DNA of 64,000 bases from Brevibacillus laterosporus (GCA_007833815.1 CP033464.1:4954001-5018000), one strand, 5' to 3'. Counted from the first letter of the stretch, positions 24,060 through 33,302 are shown. Translations and numbers: made by a program. The notes: generated from the letters alone by a model not told the origin.

Positions 24060-25982
24060 CTAATTAGTCGTTTTGTCACCAAGGTATACGCGAATTTTTG
24101 AGCCTTCTTCCACCTTTATGCCCGGTTTGGGAGACTGTTTAATCACATGAGTTCCTTTACCGGAAACTTCTAAAGGCATGGTATAGTACGAATTGGTAAT
24201 TTCTTTTATGGCCATTCCTACTAGGTTAGGAACCTCCACATACTTTTTATCTCCGTAGGCAATCTCACGTTCGATATCACTGGTGCGTTTCTCTACATTT
24301 AGATAAGGCAGGCTGGATTCTAGCACATTTTTAACAACAGGAGCTGCGATCGTGCCCCCGAATGCTTGAGCTTTCGGATTATCAACAGCTACGTATACTA
24401 GAATCTGTGGATCATCTGCCGGTGCAAATCCAATAAAAGAAACAATGTATTCATTAGATACATAATGTCCATTAGCTGATTTTTGAGCAGTACCCGTCTT
24501 TCCTCCAACTCGATAGCCTTCAATATAGGCATTGTGCCCTGTTCCACGAGATACAACACTTTCCAATGCACTACGCACCTGTTTTGATGTTTCCTCGGAA
24601 ATAACTTGGCGCACTTGAGTGGGTATGGTACGACCGATAATATCGTGCGTTACACTATCCCTCCACTCCTTTGCAATGTACGGTTTCATCAATTTGCCAC
24701 CATTAATTGCCGCTGAGACGGCTGCCATCTGTTGAATAGGTGTTACGGATACCCCTTGACCAAATGAAGTCGTTCCTAATTCGACGGGTCCAACACGCTG
24801 TAATTTAAACAAGATTCCATTCGATTCCCCGATTAAATCCACTTCGGTTTTTTTCCCGAACCCAAAATTTTTGATGTATTCAAACAGCCTTTCTTTTCCT
24901 AGGCGTTGTCCCATTGTCACAAATCCTGGGTTGCAAGAGTTCTCCACTACTTCTAGCATCGTCTCTGAACCGTGCCCCTGCCTTTTCCAGCAACGCAAGG
25001 GGGTACCTGCTACATTTATATGACCTGGATCAAAAAAGTTCTCTTTTAAATCAATGACCTTTTCATTTAAAGAAGCCGCTAACGTAACAATTTTAAACGT
25101 AGAACCTGGTTCGTATGTTTTCCAAATAGGTAAATTGCGGTTATAAATATCTGGTGCATACTCTAGATAGCGGTCTGGATTATAGGTTGGTCTACTGGCC
25201 ATAGCCAGAATCTCTCCCGTTTTCGGATTCATCGCTACCGCTAAAATATCGTCTGGTTGATAAGCAACCATCGCCTGATCTAGTTCACGCTCCAGAAAGG
25301 TTTGAATTTGTTTGTCAATCGTTAGGTACATATCCATGCCATCGACTGGTGACACATACTTCTCCGCGTGCCCTGGCATAGCCCGCCCACCAGCATCAGC
25401 AGGAAAAGATACATGACCTGGTGTACCCGTCAATATCTTATCATACATCTTTTCTAACCCAGTTAGACCTTGATTGTCAATTCCTGTAAAACCAAGCACT
25501 TGCGCTAAGAACGAACCATTTGGATAAAATCGTTTAGAGTCATCTGCTACTTTAACTCCTGGTAACGCAAGAGCTTGTATTTCCTTAGCCTTCTCTTGTG
25601 AAATTTTCCGTCCCCCAGGAACTCGTACGATCATTTGAGAGCGTTTGCTGATTTCAGTGAGTACCTTTTGATCCGACTGACCCAAAATGATCCCCAGTTT
25701 CTTGGCTGTCTCTTCAGGATTTTTTATTTGTGCCGGTATGGCCATCACAGAAGGAACCGTTGTATTTTTCACCAGATCCTCACCATGTCGATCTTTGATG
25801 TTACCACGCTTTGCTTCAAATTTTACGTTGCGGCTCCATAAGTCATTGGCTTCATCCTGCAACCATTGTCCCTGAACTAACTGAATGTAGCCAAGCCGCG
25901 AAATCAATGCCATAAACAAGAATATTCCCACCACGAGTGCGATGAATATTCGCCGACGCACGGTAACATTTGAAACCCGCAT
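24060..25982 (-). CDS. spoVD: Sporulation class B penicillin-binding protein SpoVD
   Basis: A 640-residue transpeptidase needed for the spore cortex. One N-terminal membrane anchor (IFIALVVGIFLFMALISRL), a dimerisation domain, the transpeptidase with STFK (Ser about 294, the same as in Bacillus SpoVD), SCN and KTGTAQ, and one C-terminal PASTA domain (VEVPNLVGMAIKEI, IKQSPKPGIKVEEGSKIRVYL). One PASTA domain separates SpoVD from PBP2B, which has two. Start at 25982 (MRVSNVTVRR) lies ten bases after AAGGAGGAG; the TTG eight codons earlier is inside that site. The ribosome-binding site lies in a strong inverted repeat (separate entry). Confidence 0.96.
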   Translation of the reverse strand: MRVSNVTVRRRIFIALVVGIFLFMALISRLGYIQLVQGQWLQDEANDLWSRNVKFEAKRGNIKDRHGEDLVKNTTVPSVMAIPAQIKNPEETAKKLGIILGQSDQKVLTEISKRSQMIVRVPGGRKISQEKAKEIQALALPGVKVADDSKRFYPNGSFLAQVLGFTGIDNQGLTGLEKMYDKILTGTPGHVSFPADAGGRAMPGHAEKYVSPVDGMDMYLTIDKQIQTFLERELDQAMVAYQPDDILAVAMNPKTGEILAMASRPTYNPDRYLEYAPDIYNRNLPIWKTYEPGSTFKIVTLAASLNEKVIDLKENFFDPGHINVAGTPLRCWKRQGHGSETMLEVVENSCNPGFVTMGQRLGKERLFEYIKNFGFGKKTEVDLIGESNGILFKLQRVGPVELGTTSFGQGVSVTPIQQMAAVSAAINGGKLMKPYIAKEWRDSVTHDIIGRTIPTQVRQVISEETSKQVRSALESVVSRGTGHNAYIEGYRVGGKTGTAQKSANGHYVSNEYIVSFIGFAPADDPQILVYVAVDNPKAQAFGGTIAAPVVKNVLESSLPYLNVEKRTSDIEREIAYGDKKYVEVPNLVGMAIKEITNSYYTMPLEVSGKGTHVIKQSPKPGIKVEEGSKIRVYLGDKTTN

Positions 25983-25988
25983 ACAGCA

Positions 25989-26049
25989 AACACTCCTCCT
26001 TGCCAATAAGGTTTGTCTTTTCCTACCCTATTCAGCAAAGAGGAGTGTT
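25989..26049 (-). promoter_or_regulatory. Inverted repeat that would hide the spoVD ribosome-binding site
   Basis: On minus AACACTCCTC (26049-26040) is a perfect complement of GAGGAGTGTT (25998-25989); after one mismatch four more pairs follow (TTGC/GCAA), leaving a 31-base loop. The 3' arm contains the whole Shine-Dalgarno sequence of spoVD, and the ATG is six bases beyond. No U run follows, so it is not a terminator. The 5' arm begins just after the pbpB stop. Confidence 0.6.
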
Positions 26050-26053
26050 AGAA

Positions 26054-28297
26054 CTACTTGTCTACAGATACATACGCAGGGGAAAGCTTTACTTGAATGG
26101 TCTCTTTACCCGTCAGTATGGCACCTGCTTCTACATTTTGTTCAACTACATATCCGCTACCTGTTGCATTTACTGCAATGCTCAGCAAATTACCATACTC
26201 CAGCACTTCTCGCAATGATTTCCCTTTAAAATTAGGCATTTTCATTGAGGCTTTACCATCTGAGGCAAGAAGTAAGGTCGTGGTGCTCCCTACTTTTTCA
26301 TAGGGAGCCGGGATTTGATTAATGACATTGGTCCCCTCACCAACCACTTCTACCTTAAAACCTGCCTGCTTTGCCCGTTCCTTCGCTTCCGTTAAAGGGA
26401 TGCCTGTTAGTTGTGGTACAGTTGACTCTGGTAACTGCTTCTCTTCCACCACAGCGGCTTGTGCAGCCAAGGTACTTCGGTCAGGCTTCTCTTGCAAATA
26501 TTGCAAGCTTTTTTCCATAATCGCTTGAAACATTGGTGCGATAACTATTCGGCTAACTTGTGAATATTCTACTCCACCGCCTGGATCATCAACTACAATA
26601 TAGACAACCAACCTCGGATTTTCTACGGGAGCAAATCCAATAAAGGAGTAAATATATTTATTATCAATAATTTTCCCTCGCTCATTATACTTCTGTGCCG
26701 TACCTGTTTTACCAGCTACACTAAAATTCTCCAATTTAAAAGCTCGTCCTGTCGCTCCTGATTTTATATCGCCATCAATGACCGTTTGCAAAATTTTGCG
26801 AGTTTCACGTGCCGTTTCTTCTGAGATGGGACGCGAAACTTCTTTAGGCTGATAGCGTTCTAGCACCTGACCTGTACGTGGGTCTGTACGCTCCTTTACA
26901 ATGAGCGGTTGCATCAACTTACCACCATTTGCAATAGCAGCTACAGCCATGACCTGCTGAATTGGCGTTACGGTTACCCCTTGTCCAATTGGTGTGACAG
27001 CCAAGTCACGCGGAGAAAATTTATTTGGTTTTTCAACGTTTGTTAAGTTTCCTACTTCTTCACCGGGTAGTTGTATTTTCGTCTCTTTTCCAAATCCGAA
27101 CGCTTTGAAATAATGCTCTAGCTTAGCTTGTCCTAGCTTCTCATTACCTAACATAGCAAACAGAACGTTACTTGAACGCTGTACACCATTTAAATATGTA
27201 ATAGATCCCCATCCACTACGATTATGATCGTAAATAGCTGGTCCTGACTTCCAAGCCTTGTAATTTCCTGATTTAAATGTCCAATTCGAATGAAATACCC
27301 CTTCTTGAATAGAAGCTGCGAGCGTAATGATCTTAAACGTTGAACCGGGTTCAAACGTATAACTCACACCAAAATTCATATAATTAACGATATTACGGTA
27401 ATTGTTTGGATCATGCTGCGGACGATTGGCCATCGCGAGGATTTCACCTGTATTAGGATCAGCTACGATAACTGTCATACCTTTTGGATGGAACGCCGCA
27501 TCTGTTTTGTCTAACGCCTCTTCTACGTAATCTTGTACCTGATCGTCAAGGGTTAGCTTTACATTTTGGCCATCCTTAGCTGCTTTAAACTCAGTCTCCC
27601 CATCTGGCAACTGATAACCCAGAGCATCCTTCACGGTCTTCAGGACGCCCTCTTCCCCTTTTAATTCGTTCTTAAATTGTCGTTCAATCCCCATCACAGG
27701 TTTTCCCTCATTATCCAAAAAACCCAATACATGAGAGGCAAATTTCCCTTTAGGATAAAAGCGATTGGTTGTTTCCGAAATTTTAATTCCAGGCAATAGA
27801 TTTTGCGGGGATTTTACCCCTTTTTCATCTAGCGGGTACTGCATGGCTATAATTTTTTCCTTTTGCTCCAAGGTTAATTTTGCAGCTTCAGGACCTAGTT
27901 CAACCCATATTGCATTTGGATTTTTGGTCAGACGCTCTAATATTTTGGCCTGTGGCTCATTTATGACCGTAGATAGTTTCTGTGCTGTCATAACTGGATC
28001 TTTCACATAATCCTTCGTGTCATTTTGACCATTTGCCAAGACCTTTGGGCGCACCTGTGCTTCCACTTTATAAGCCCGCCCCTCGAAAGCAAGTAGTCTA
28101 CCATTTCGATCTAGAATACTCCCACGTTTAGGAATTAAGGTCGTATTGCGATTCCATTGGCCCTCTCCCTTTTCCATAATCCATCCAGCCTCTACCACCT
28201 GTACCCACCACAAACGCGATACCAAAAGTAAAAATCCGAGCAAAATCCCCATTCCCACAAGTAAAATACGCATGTTCATTCGCTTTTTTGTTGTCAC
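26054..28297 (-). CDS. pbpB: Division class B penicillin-binding protein PBP2B (FtsI type)
   Basis: The septal transpeptidase. Membrane anchor ILLVGMGILLGFLLLVSRL, dimerisation domain with RGSILDRNGRLLA, the transpeptidase with STFK (Ser about 319), SSN and KTGTAQ, and two C-terminal PASTA repeats (TVPQLTGIPLTEAKERAKQAGF and MPNFKGKSLREVLEYGN). It works with FtsL, DivIB and the FtsW-type polymerase. The start is taken as the GTG at 28297 after GAGGGAAAGG; an ATG six codons later is possible. Upstream in-frame codons fall inside a terminator hairpin and are unlikely to be translated. Confidence 0.95.
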   Translation of the reverse strand: MTTKKRMNMRILLVGMGILLGFLLLVSRLWWVQVVEAGWIMEKGEGQWNRNTTLIPKRGSILDRNGRLLAFEGRAYKVEAQVRPKVLANGQNDTKDYVKDPVMTAQKLSTVINEPQAKILERLTKNPNAIWVELGPEAAKLTLEQKEKIIAMQYPLDEKGVKSPQNLLPGIKISETTNRFYPKGKFASHVLGFLDNEGKPVMGIERQFKNELKGEEGVLKTVKDALGYQLPDGETEFKAAKDGQNVKLTLDDQVQDYVEEALDKTDAAFHPKGMTVIVADPNTGEILAMANRPQHDPNNYRNIVNYMNFGVSYTFEPGSTFKIITLAASIQEGVFHSNWTFKSGNYKAWKSGPAIYDHNRSGWGSITYLNGVQRSSNVLFAMLGNEKLGQAKLEHYFKAFGFGKETKIQLPGEEVGNLTNVEKPNKFSPRDLAVTPIGQGVTVTPIQQVMAVAAIANGGKLMQPLIVKERTDPRTGQVLERYQPKEVSRPISEETARETRKILQTVIDGDIKSGATGRAFKLENFSVAGKTGTAQKYNERGKIIDNKYIYSFIGFAPVENPRLVVYIVVDDPGGGVEYSQVSRIVIAPMFQAIMEKSLQYLQEKPDRSTLAAQAAVVEEKQLPESTVPQLTGIPLTEAKERAKQAGFKVEVVGEGTNVINQIPAPYEKVGSTTTLLLASDGKASMKMPNFKGKSLREVLEYGNLLSIAVNATGSGYVVEQNVEAGAILTGKETIQVKLSPAYVSVDK

Positions 28298-28323
28298 GGA
28301 CCTTTCCCTCTTCCTTTCTGGCA

Positions 28324-28361
28324 AAAAAGAAAATGTTACTCCCTCTTGCGTGAGTAACATT
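28324..28361 (-). terminator. Terminator or attenuator between ftsL and pbpB
   Basis: On minus AATGTTACTC and GAGTAACATT form a perfect ten-base stem with a ten-base loop, followed by TTCTTTTTTG. It starts inside the ftsL stop codon and ends about 25 bases before the pbpB start, in the middle of an operon of co-dependent genes. Confidence 0.65.
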
Positions 28362-28779
28362 ATTGAACTTTTTCAGCTTGTTTTGTTTTATCGGCTTTTT
28401 TATTCTCTTCCAATGAAATACCACCCATATTGCGAACCGATTTCATATCAAGAACCATTCCCATTTTTTCCGCTTCGGTTCCAATACGCTTGGGATTGCT
28501 CATTTCATCCACTTTTAATTGCATGGACTCAATCTCGCCCTTGGTAACTTCAATCTCTTTTTTCAACAGCTGAACTTGGTAGTTATTTTGTGAAATCTGA
28601 TTATAACGGAAGCCGATAATGCTTGTAGCAATGACCAAAGCAAAGATGAGCAGCAAGTACATCAATTTTTCACTTGTGGGTACCCCGGGTCTGATTTTAA
28701 CAGTGCGCTTCATCTTTTTTGGAGATGGCGATCGTCTGTTTACTTCATATGCCAAATTCCCACGGGAATAATAACTCAA
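28360..28779 (-). CDS. ftsL: Cell division protein FtsL
   Basis: A 139-residue bitopic protein: basic cytoplasmic N-terminus, one membrane helix (KLMYLLLIFALVIATSIIGF) and an extracellular coiled coil with leucine-type heptads (VQLLKKEIEVTKGEIESMQLKVDEM), then SNPKRIGTEAEKMGMVLD. It joins DivIC and DivIB to activate septal synthesis. Sequence is poorly conserved in the family, so the call leans on topology and on its place between rsmH and pbpB. TTG start; ribosome-binding site GGGGGGAA. Confidence 0.92.
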   Translation of the reverse strand: MSYYSRGNLAYEVNRRSPSPKKMKRTVKIRPGVPTSEKLMYLLLIFALVIATSIIGFRYNQISQNNYQVQLLKKEIEVTKGEIESMQLKVDEMSNPKRIGTEAEKMGMVLDMKSVRNMGGISLEENKKADKTKQAEKVQ

Positions 28780-28839
28780 CCTAGTTCCCCCCCTGCTTAT
28801 GTATAACTGGCTTCCTCGTTCATATGTTTTGTACTAGTG

Positions 28840-29772
28840 CTATTTTTTCTCTGCAATACGCAACTTGGCCGATCTGGCACGTGGATTATCCGTAAGTTCT
28901 TCTTCAGACGGTAACAATGGCTTTCTTGTGATAATCTTAACAATCGGTTCATTGCCGCACACACATTGCGGGAACCCCGGTGGGCACGTGCAACCTTGTG
29001 CTTTTTCCAAATAAGCATGCTTGCAAATACGGTCTTCTAAAGAATGGAAAGTAATGACACTCACTCTACCACCCGGACGCAAAATATCAATAGCGTCTGA
29101 AACCGCAGTCTTGAACACATTTAATTCATCGTTCACGGCAATACGAATTGCTTGAAACGTTCTCTTCGCCGGATGAGGTCCTGTACGACGAGCGGGAGCT
29201 GGAATTGCTTCCTTAATAATCTCTACAAGCTGACTAGTTGTTTCAATCGGCGCCTTCTCACGATGAAGCACGATTTGCCGGGCAATTTTACGGGCAAACT
29301 TCTCTTCGCCATACGCAAAGATGATTTTGGATATCTCAGCTTCCTCCCATTCATTCACGATGTCATAAGCAGACAGGTCAGCTTGCTGATCCATACGCAT
29401 ATCAAGAGGCGCATCGCCATTATAGCTAAATCCACGCTCTTCCACATCCAACTGAGGAGAAGATACACCTAGATCAAACAAGACGCCATCTACGCCATCA
29501 AGACCTAAATCTTGCACGACATCCTTTAGATAGCTAAAGTTACTTTTTACCAAAATCACTTTATCTCCATATGACTGTAGTTTTTCCTTGGCATTTGCAA
29601 GTGCTACATCATCTTGATCAATAGCAATTAATTTACCCTGATCGCCTAACTTTGAAGCAATCAAAGCACTGTGGCCTGCCCCACCCAAGGTGCAATCCAC
29701 ATAAATTCCATCAGGACGAATATGTAATCCTTCTACGGCTTCCTGTAATAAAACGGTAACATGGTGAAACAA
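28840..29772 (-). CDS. rsmH: 16S rRNA (cytosine-1402 N4)-methyltransferase RsmH
   Basis: A 310-residue AdoMet methyltransferase (MraW) that makes N4-methylcytidine in the 16S decoding region. Seen: [104 protein letters not shown] and [17 protein letters not shown]. The start is the TTG at 29772, seven bases after GGGAGTGA and giving the family-typical MFHHVTVLL; longer in-frame extensions would run into mraZ. Confidence 0.96.
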   Translation of the reverse strand: MFHHVTVLLQEAVEGLHIRPDGIYVDCTLGGAGHSALIASKLGDQGKLIAIDQDDVALANAKEKLQSYGDKVILVKSNFSYLKDVVQDLGLDGVDGVLFDLGVSSPQLDVEERGFSYNGDAPLDMRMDQQADLSAYDIVNEWEEAEISKIIFAYGEEKFARKIARQIVLHREKAPIETTSQLVEIIKEAIPAPARRTGPHPAKRTFQAIRIAVNDELNVFKTAVSDAIDILRPGGRVSVITFHSLEDRICKHAYLEKAQGCTCPPGFPQCVCGNEPIVKIITRKPLLPSEEELTDNPRARSAKLRIAEKK

Positions 29773-29791
29773 AATGACGTCACTCCCGAGT

Positions 29792-30223
29792 CTATAAATT
29801 AAAATCAACGAGCTTTTCAGCAATCTCGCCAAAAGAATGTTCTTGTTCCAAAGAATACGCATCCCATTCTGCCCTACCCCAAATTTCCATGCGATTCTGC
29901 ACGCCAATAATAACACATTCTTTTATAAGATGGCTGTGTTCTCGCAAATGAGGGGGTATGTTTACCCTTCCCTGCTTGTCCCACTCGCATTCAGTAGCAC
30001 CAGAAAAGAAAAAGCGGGTAAATGCCCGAGCGTCTGCTTTGGTAAATGGCAAAGATTTTAGTTTCTCTGTTAACGCCTTCCATTCTTCCATCGGGTAGAC
30101 GAATAAACAACGATCAAGGCCATGGGTTACAACGAAGGACGTACCGAGCATGTCACGGAATTTAACTGGGATTGTCAGGCGGTTCTTATCATCGATGTTA
30201 TGTTGATACTCACCCATGAACAT
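29792..30223 (-). CDS. mraZ: MraZ, transcriptional regulator of the dcw cluster
   Basis: A 143-residue protein with two AbrB-like swapped-hairpin domains ([26 protein letters not shown] and [22 protein letters not shown]), the D-x-x-x-R motif appearing in each. MraZ binds short direct repeats in front of its own gene and controls dcw expression. Such repeats are present here (separate entry). The start at 30223 gives the standard [10 protein letters not shown] opening; in-frame codons upstream fall in the operator. Confidence 0.96.
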   Translation of the reverse strand: MFMGEYQHNIDDKNRLTIPVKFRDMLGTSFVVTHGLDRCLFVYPMEEWKALTEKLKSLPFTKADARAFTRFFFSGATECEWDKQGRVNIPPHLREHSHLIKECVIIGVQNRMEIWGRAEWDAYSLEQEHSFGEIAEKLVDFNL

Positions 30224-30250
30224 TCCATCTTCCCCACTTTCCTTCCGAGG

Positions 30251-30280
30251 GCCACCACTATCCCCCACTTTTCCCCACTT
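30251..30280 (-). promoter_or_regulatory. MraZ operator: three 10-base direct repeats
   Basis: On minus AAGTGGGGAA, AAGTGGGGGA and TAGTGGTGGC lie end to end (30280-30251), giving TGG-rich half sites every ten bases. A fourth copy, AAAGTGGGGA (30240-30231), is in the same phase after a ten-base gap. Known MraZ operators are TGGG-type repeats with ten-base spacing between promoter and mraZ, as here. Confidence 0.75.
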
Positions 30281-30293
30281 CTTGCCTCTCCTT

Positions 30294-30323
30294 ATTATAG
30301 AAAAAAAACCTGCTATTTGTCAG
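30294..30323 (-). promoter_or_regulatory. Sigma-A promoter of mraZ, overlapping the ahcY terminator
   Basis: On minus CTGACA (30323-30318), 18 bases, then a perfect TATAAT (30299-30294). The -35 box lies in the loop and stem of the terminator that ends the ahcY transcript. The start site should fall just before the MraZ repeats. Confidence 0.65.
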
Positions 30324-30334
30324 CAGGTTTTTTT
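30302..30334 (-). terminator. Terminator after ahcY
   Basis: AAAAAAACCTGC pairs with GCAGGTTTTTTT around a nine-base loop; U-rich on both sides, so it could work in either direction. It ends the ahcY transcript 40 bases after the stop. Confidence 0.85.
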
Positions 30335-30372
30335 CTTCAATTTTTGATGCCATTTCCCAGCGAAATTCTTAC

Positions 30373-31632
30373 CTATTCGACCCAGCTTTCTAGGTAATCT
30401 TTTTGCTCTGGAGTCAATTTGTCGATACTTTTTCCAAGCGCTTCCAATTTATAACGAGCAACGGTTTCATCTAACTCATACGGTACGTTTAATACAGTTT
30501 TACCAATTGCTTCGTAGTTTTTACTAACATATTCAAGACCTACTGCTTGTAGAGCAAAAGTCATATCCATAATCTCCGCAGGGTGTCCATCACCTGCAGC
30601 TAGGTTTACGAGACGTCCTTCTGCTAACAGGTAAATTTTACGGCCATCTTGCATGACAAATTCTTCAATATCTTTACGAACAACACGTTTGCTCGTCGAC
30701 AATTCATTTAGTTCCACTTTGTTTACTTCGACATCGAAGTGCCCAGCATTAGACAAAAGAGCCCCATCTTTCATGCTTTCGAAGTGAGCTTTGCGGATAA
30801 TATCGCGGTTACCGGTCACCGTAACGAAGTAGTCACCTAGTTTAGCTGCCTCATCCATAGACATGACTTCGAATCCATCCATATATGCTTCTACAGCTTT
30901 AATTGCGTCAATTTCAGTTACGATTACTTTAGCACCCAAGCCTTTTGCACGCATCGCCACACCTTTACCGCACCAGCCATAGCCAGCTACAACTACAGTT
31001 TTACCTGCAACAACTAGGTTTGTTGTACGATTGATGCCATCAAATACGGATTGGCCCGTACCATAGCGATTGTCAAACAGATACTTACAATAAGCATCGT
31101 TTACAGCTACCATCGGGAATTCAAGCTTGCCTTCTTTTTCAAGTGCACGTAAGCGTAGAATTCCTGTCGTGGTTTCTTCCGCTCCACCTTTTACATTTTC
31201 TAATAGATCACGGCGTTCTCCATGCAATAATGTAACGAGATCCCCACCGTCGTCAATTAGAAAATCAGGACGAGTTTCCAGCGTTTTAATGAGGAGTTCT
31301 TTATACTCTTCTTCGGATGGATTGTATTTAGCAAATACGCGAATACCGTCTTCCACCAAAGCAGCGCATACATCATCTTGTGTTGACAAAGGATTAGAAC
31401 CGGTAATAGTAACTTCAGCACCACCTGCTTGAACCACTTTTGCCAGATAAGCTGTTTTTGCTTCTAAATGGAGTGAGATTGCTACCTTTTTACCCGCGAA
31501 TGGTTTCTCTTGTTCAAAGCGTTCCCGAATACGGTTTAATACCGGCATGTGTTCTTTTACCCAATCAATCTTTAAATGGCCGTTAGGCGCTAGGGCCATG
31601 TCTTTTACGATGCTCTCTTGAACTATAGTCAT
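30373..31632 (-). CDS. ahcY: S-adenosylhomocysteine hydrolase
   Basis: A 419-residue NAD-dependent enzyme that splits S-adenosylhomocysteine to adenosine and homocysteine, recycling the product of methyltransferases. Seen: SLHLEAKTAYL, the substrate stretch NDAYCKYLFDNRYGTGQSVFDGINRTTNL, the NAD fold VVVAGYGWCGKGVAMRAKGLGA, VTVTGNRDIIRKAHFESMKDGALLSNAGHFDVE and LAAGDGHPAEIMDMTFALQ. GAAGGAGGG precedes the ATG. Bacillus subtilis instead uses the Pfs/LuxS route. It forms a single-gene unit just upstream of mraZ. Confidence 0.97.
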   Translation of the reverse strand: MTIVQESIVKDMALAPNGHLKIDWVKEHMPVLNRIRERFEQEKPFAGKKVAISLHLEAKTAYLAKVVQAGGAEVTITGSNPLSTQDDVCAALVEDGIRVFAKYNPSEEEYKELLIKTLETRPDFLIDDGGDLVTLLHGERRDLLENVKGGAEETTTGILRLRALEKEGKLEFPMVAVNDAYCKYLFDNRYGTGQSVFDGINRTTNLVVAGKTVVVAGYGWCGKGVAMRAKGLGAKVIVTEIDAIKAVEAYMDGFEVMSMDEAAKLGDYFVTVTGNRDIIRKAHFESMKDGALLSNAGHFDVEVNKVELNELSTSKRVVRKDIEEFVMQDGRKIYLLAEGRLVNLAAGDGHPAEIMDMTFALQAVGLEYVSKNYEAIGKTVLNVPYELDETVARYKLEALGKSIDKLTPEQKDYLESWVE

Positions 31633-31764
31633 TTGCTAAAAACCCTCCTTCTATAAATGTGAACCCGTCTTCTTCTATATCTTACCACATAGGTAGGAAT
31701 TACATCACCTTTTATGCTGAATTTTTGTGCAGTTCGCCATACTCTATCAGTTATGTTGGATAGC

Positions 31765-32850
31765 CTATTGTTCTTTCAATAAATAAAGCGCATATTGAAT
31801 GGGTCGGACTACCGCTTCTTTGTAAACCTTGCCACGTTTTAATTTACGAAAAATATCACGACCAGGCTTCGGATTAATTTCAATTAAATAGGGACAACCT
31901 GATATGTCAATCCCTACATCAAGCCCCAACTCGATCATACGTCCGTAAGAAGTTTCCACTGCTTCAGCTGTCTGATGAGCGAGCTCATAACAATTATGAA
32001 TGATCTTGGTTGCTTGAGACTTACCAAAACGTTTTGTAAGTAATTGCTCCGCGTCTTTAGCCAGCCCACCCCCATGTAAATTAGAGGTAGAGCTTTTTTC
32101 TCCTCCTATGCGCATCCCAAGCCCAGTCACTTCCCACTCGCCCCACTCCGTCTTTTGAATAAGAATGCGAGTATCAACAGTTCGTCCCGGTATCAGTTCA
32201 AGCTGCAAACCTTGTTGAAGAAGAAAAATCTCTTCACCTAATCTCTCTGTTTTTACCCAGTCTTGTACATAGCGATGAAGTTCTGAGCGATTATTTACCT
32301 TGTGACTAACCTTATTTAAATGCAAGCCTCTCCCTAGTAGCTCATAACCAGAAGAAATCTGTTTAATGCGCAAGATACTCCGACCAGCTGTTCCTTGCGC
32401 CGGTTTTACATAAACCAGTGGATATTTTTGTAACATGCTGGTCAATACATCCCTTTCATAGGCAAACGTCTCCGGTAACCACGGTTGCATGGATGGCTCT
32501 TGACTTAACACCTGATGTACATTCCATTTAGAACTAAATCGACTGTTAGCATAGGTAAACAACGGACGTTTGCGAAAAGAAAGATACCCCTGATGCTGTG
32601 GTTTCGGGTAATAACGATAACGATCTATCACGATATCAGGCCAATCGAACATCTTACTTTTCCATGTCTTATCCGGCCCAGGAATGAATCCTCTGATCTG
32701 ACGTTTTGATTCAAAAACATCTTTTGGTGAAAATAAGAACAGCGTCGCCCCTAGCTTTTCTCCCTCTGCAAGTAAATGCCGAAAGAATAACGGTTCATTA
32801 AAGCGTTTGCCGTTTCGATAAGTTAAAATACCGATTCGTCTTTTCTGCAC
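31765..32850 (-). CDS. YheC/YheD-family spore-coat-associated ATP-grasp protein
   Basis: A protein of about 361 residues of the YheC/YheD endospore coat family. The N-terminal part has IGILTYRNGKRFNEPLFFRHLL; the ATP-grasp fold shows YPLVYVKPAQGTAGRSILRIK, GRTVDTRILIQKTEWGEWEVTGLGMRIGG, and the metal-binding end LGLDVGIDISGCPYLIEINPKPGRDIFRKL. The substrate is unknown in the family. The GTG at 32850 lies nine bases after GAGGTG and is preferred over the GTG four codons earlier, which overlaps that site. Confidence 0.88.
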   Translation of the reverse strand: MQKRRIGILTYRNGKRFNEPLFFRHLLAEGEKLGATLFLFSPKDVFESKRQIRGFIPGPDKTWKSKMFDWPDIVIDRYRYYPKPQHQGYLSFRKRPLFTYANSRFSSKWNVHQVLSQEPSMQPWLPETFAYERDVLTSMLQKYPLVYVKPAQGTAGRSILRIKQISSGYELLGRGLHLNKVSHKVNNRSELHRYVQDWVKTERLGEEIFLLQQGLQLELIPGRTVDTRILIQKTEWGEWEVTGLGMRIGGEKSSTSNLHGGGLAKDAEQLLTKRFGKSQATKIIHNCYELAHQTAEAVETSYGRMIELGLDVGIDISGCPYLIEINPKPGRDIFRKLKRGKVYKEAVVRPIQYALYLLKEQ

Positions 32851-32940
32851 TGTCCGATACACCTCTTTTGCAGGTTATATTGGCAGTGTATGATCTAAGA
32901 CCCGATATGTTCGCCTATTGCCTATCTGATCATTTTTGCG

Positions 32941-33192
32941 TCATTTCAGCATTTTTTGCTTGATCAGTTCAATATGGCGAATCCCTTTCAAAAACTTCTG
33001 TTCCGTTATATTCCCCTGTTCGTATAACCACTCCATATAATTTTGTAATGATAAAAGATCAACCCAGGCTAGTTTTGATTGTGGGTTTTGGTCAGGGACT
33101 TCTCCTGTCACATCTCCATTTAGAATGGCAGTTGCTAATTCCTTTTCGCGAAATCCTATTTTGTTTGAAATTTGATGTAATGTTATTTTCAT
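32941..33192 (-). CDS. Small unknown protein
   Basis: An 83-residue soluble, charged protein (MKITLHQISNKIGFREKEL, NPQSKLAWVDLLSLQNYMEW, GIRHIELIKQKMLK). No family is recognised. The start at 33192 has a perfect GGGAGGT site six bases upstream, which supports translation; the frame stays open further upstream without another site. It lies between the bshC terminator and the spore-coat gene, on the same strand. Confidence 0.6.
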   Translation of the reverse strand: MKITLHQISNKIGFREKELATAILNGDVTGEVPDQNPQSKLAWVDLLSLQNYMEWLYEQGNITEQKFLKGIRHIELIKQKMLK

Positions 33193-33269
33193 AGGGTACC
33201 TCCCGGGCAAGCAATTGATTTGGGGTGATTCTACAACAGAGACTACCTTATTTGCAAGCATAGGATAGA

Positions 33270-33302
33270 CAAAAACAGCGCTCCATTCATGCGAGCGCTG
33301 TT
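33270..33302 (-). terminator. Terminator after bshC
   Basis: On minus AACAGCGCT pairs perfectly with AGCGCTGTT around an 11-base loop, followed by TTTTTGTC, 14 bases after the bshC stop. Confidence 0.88.
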
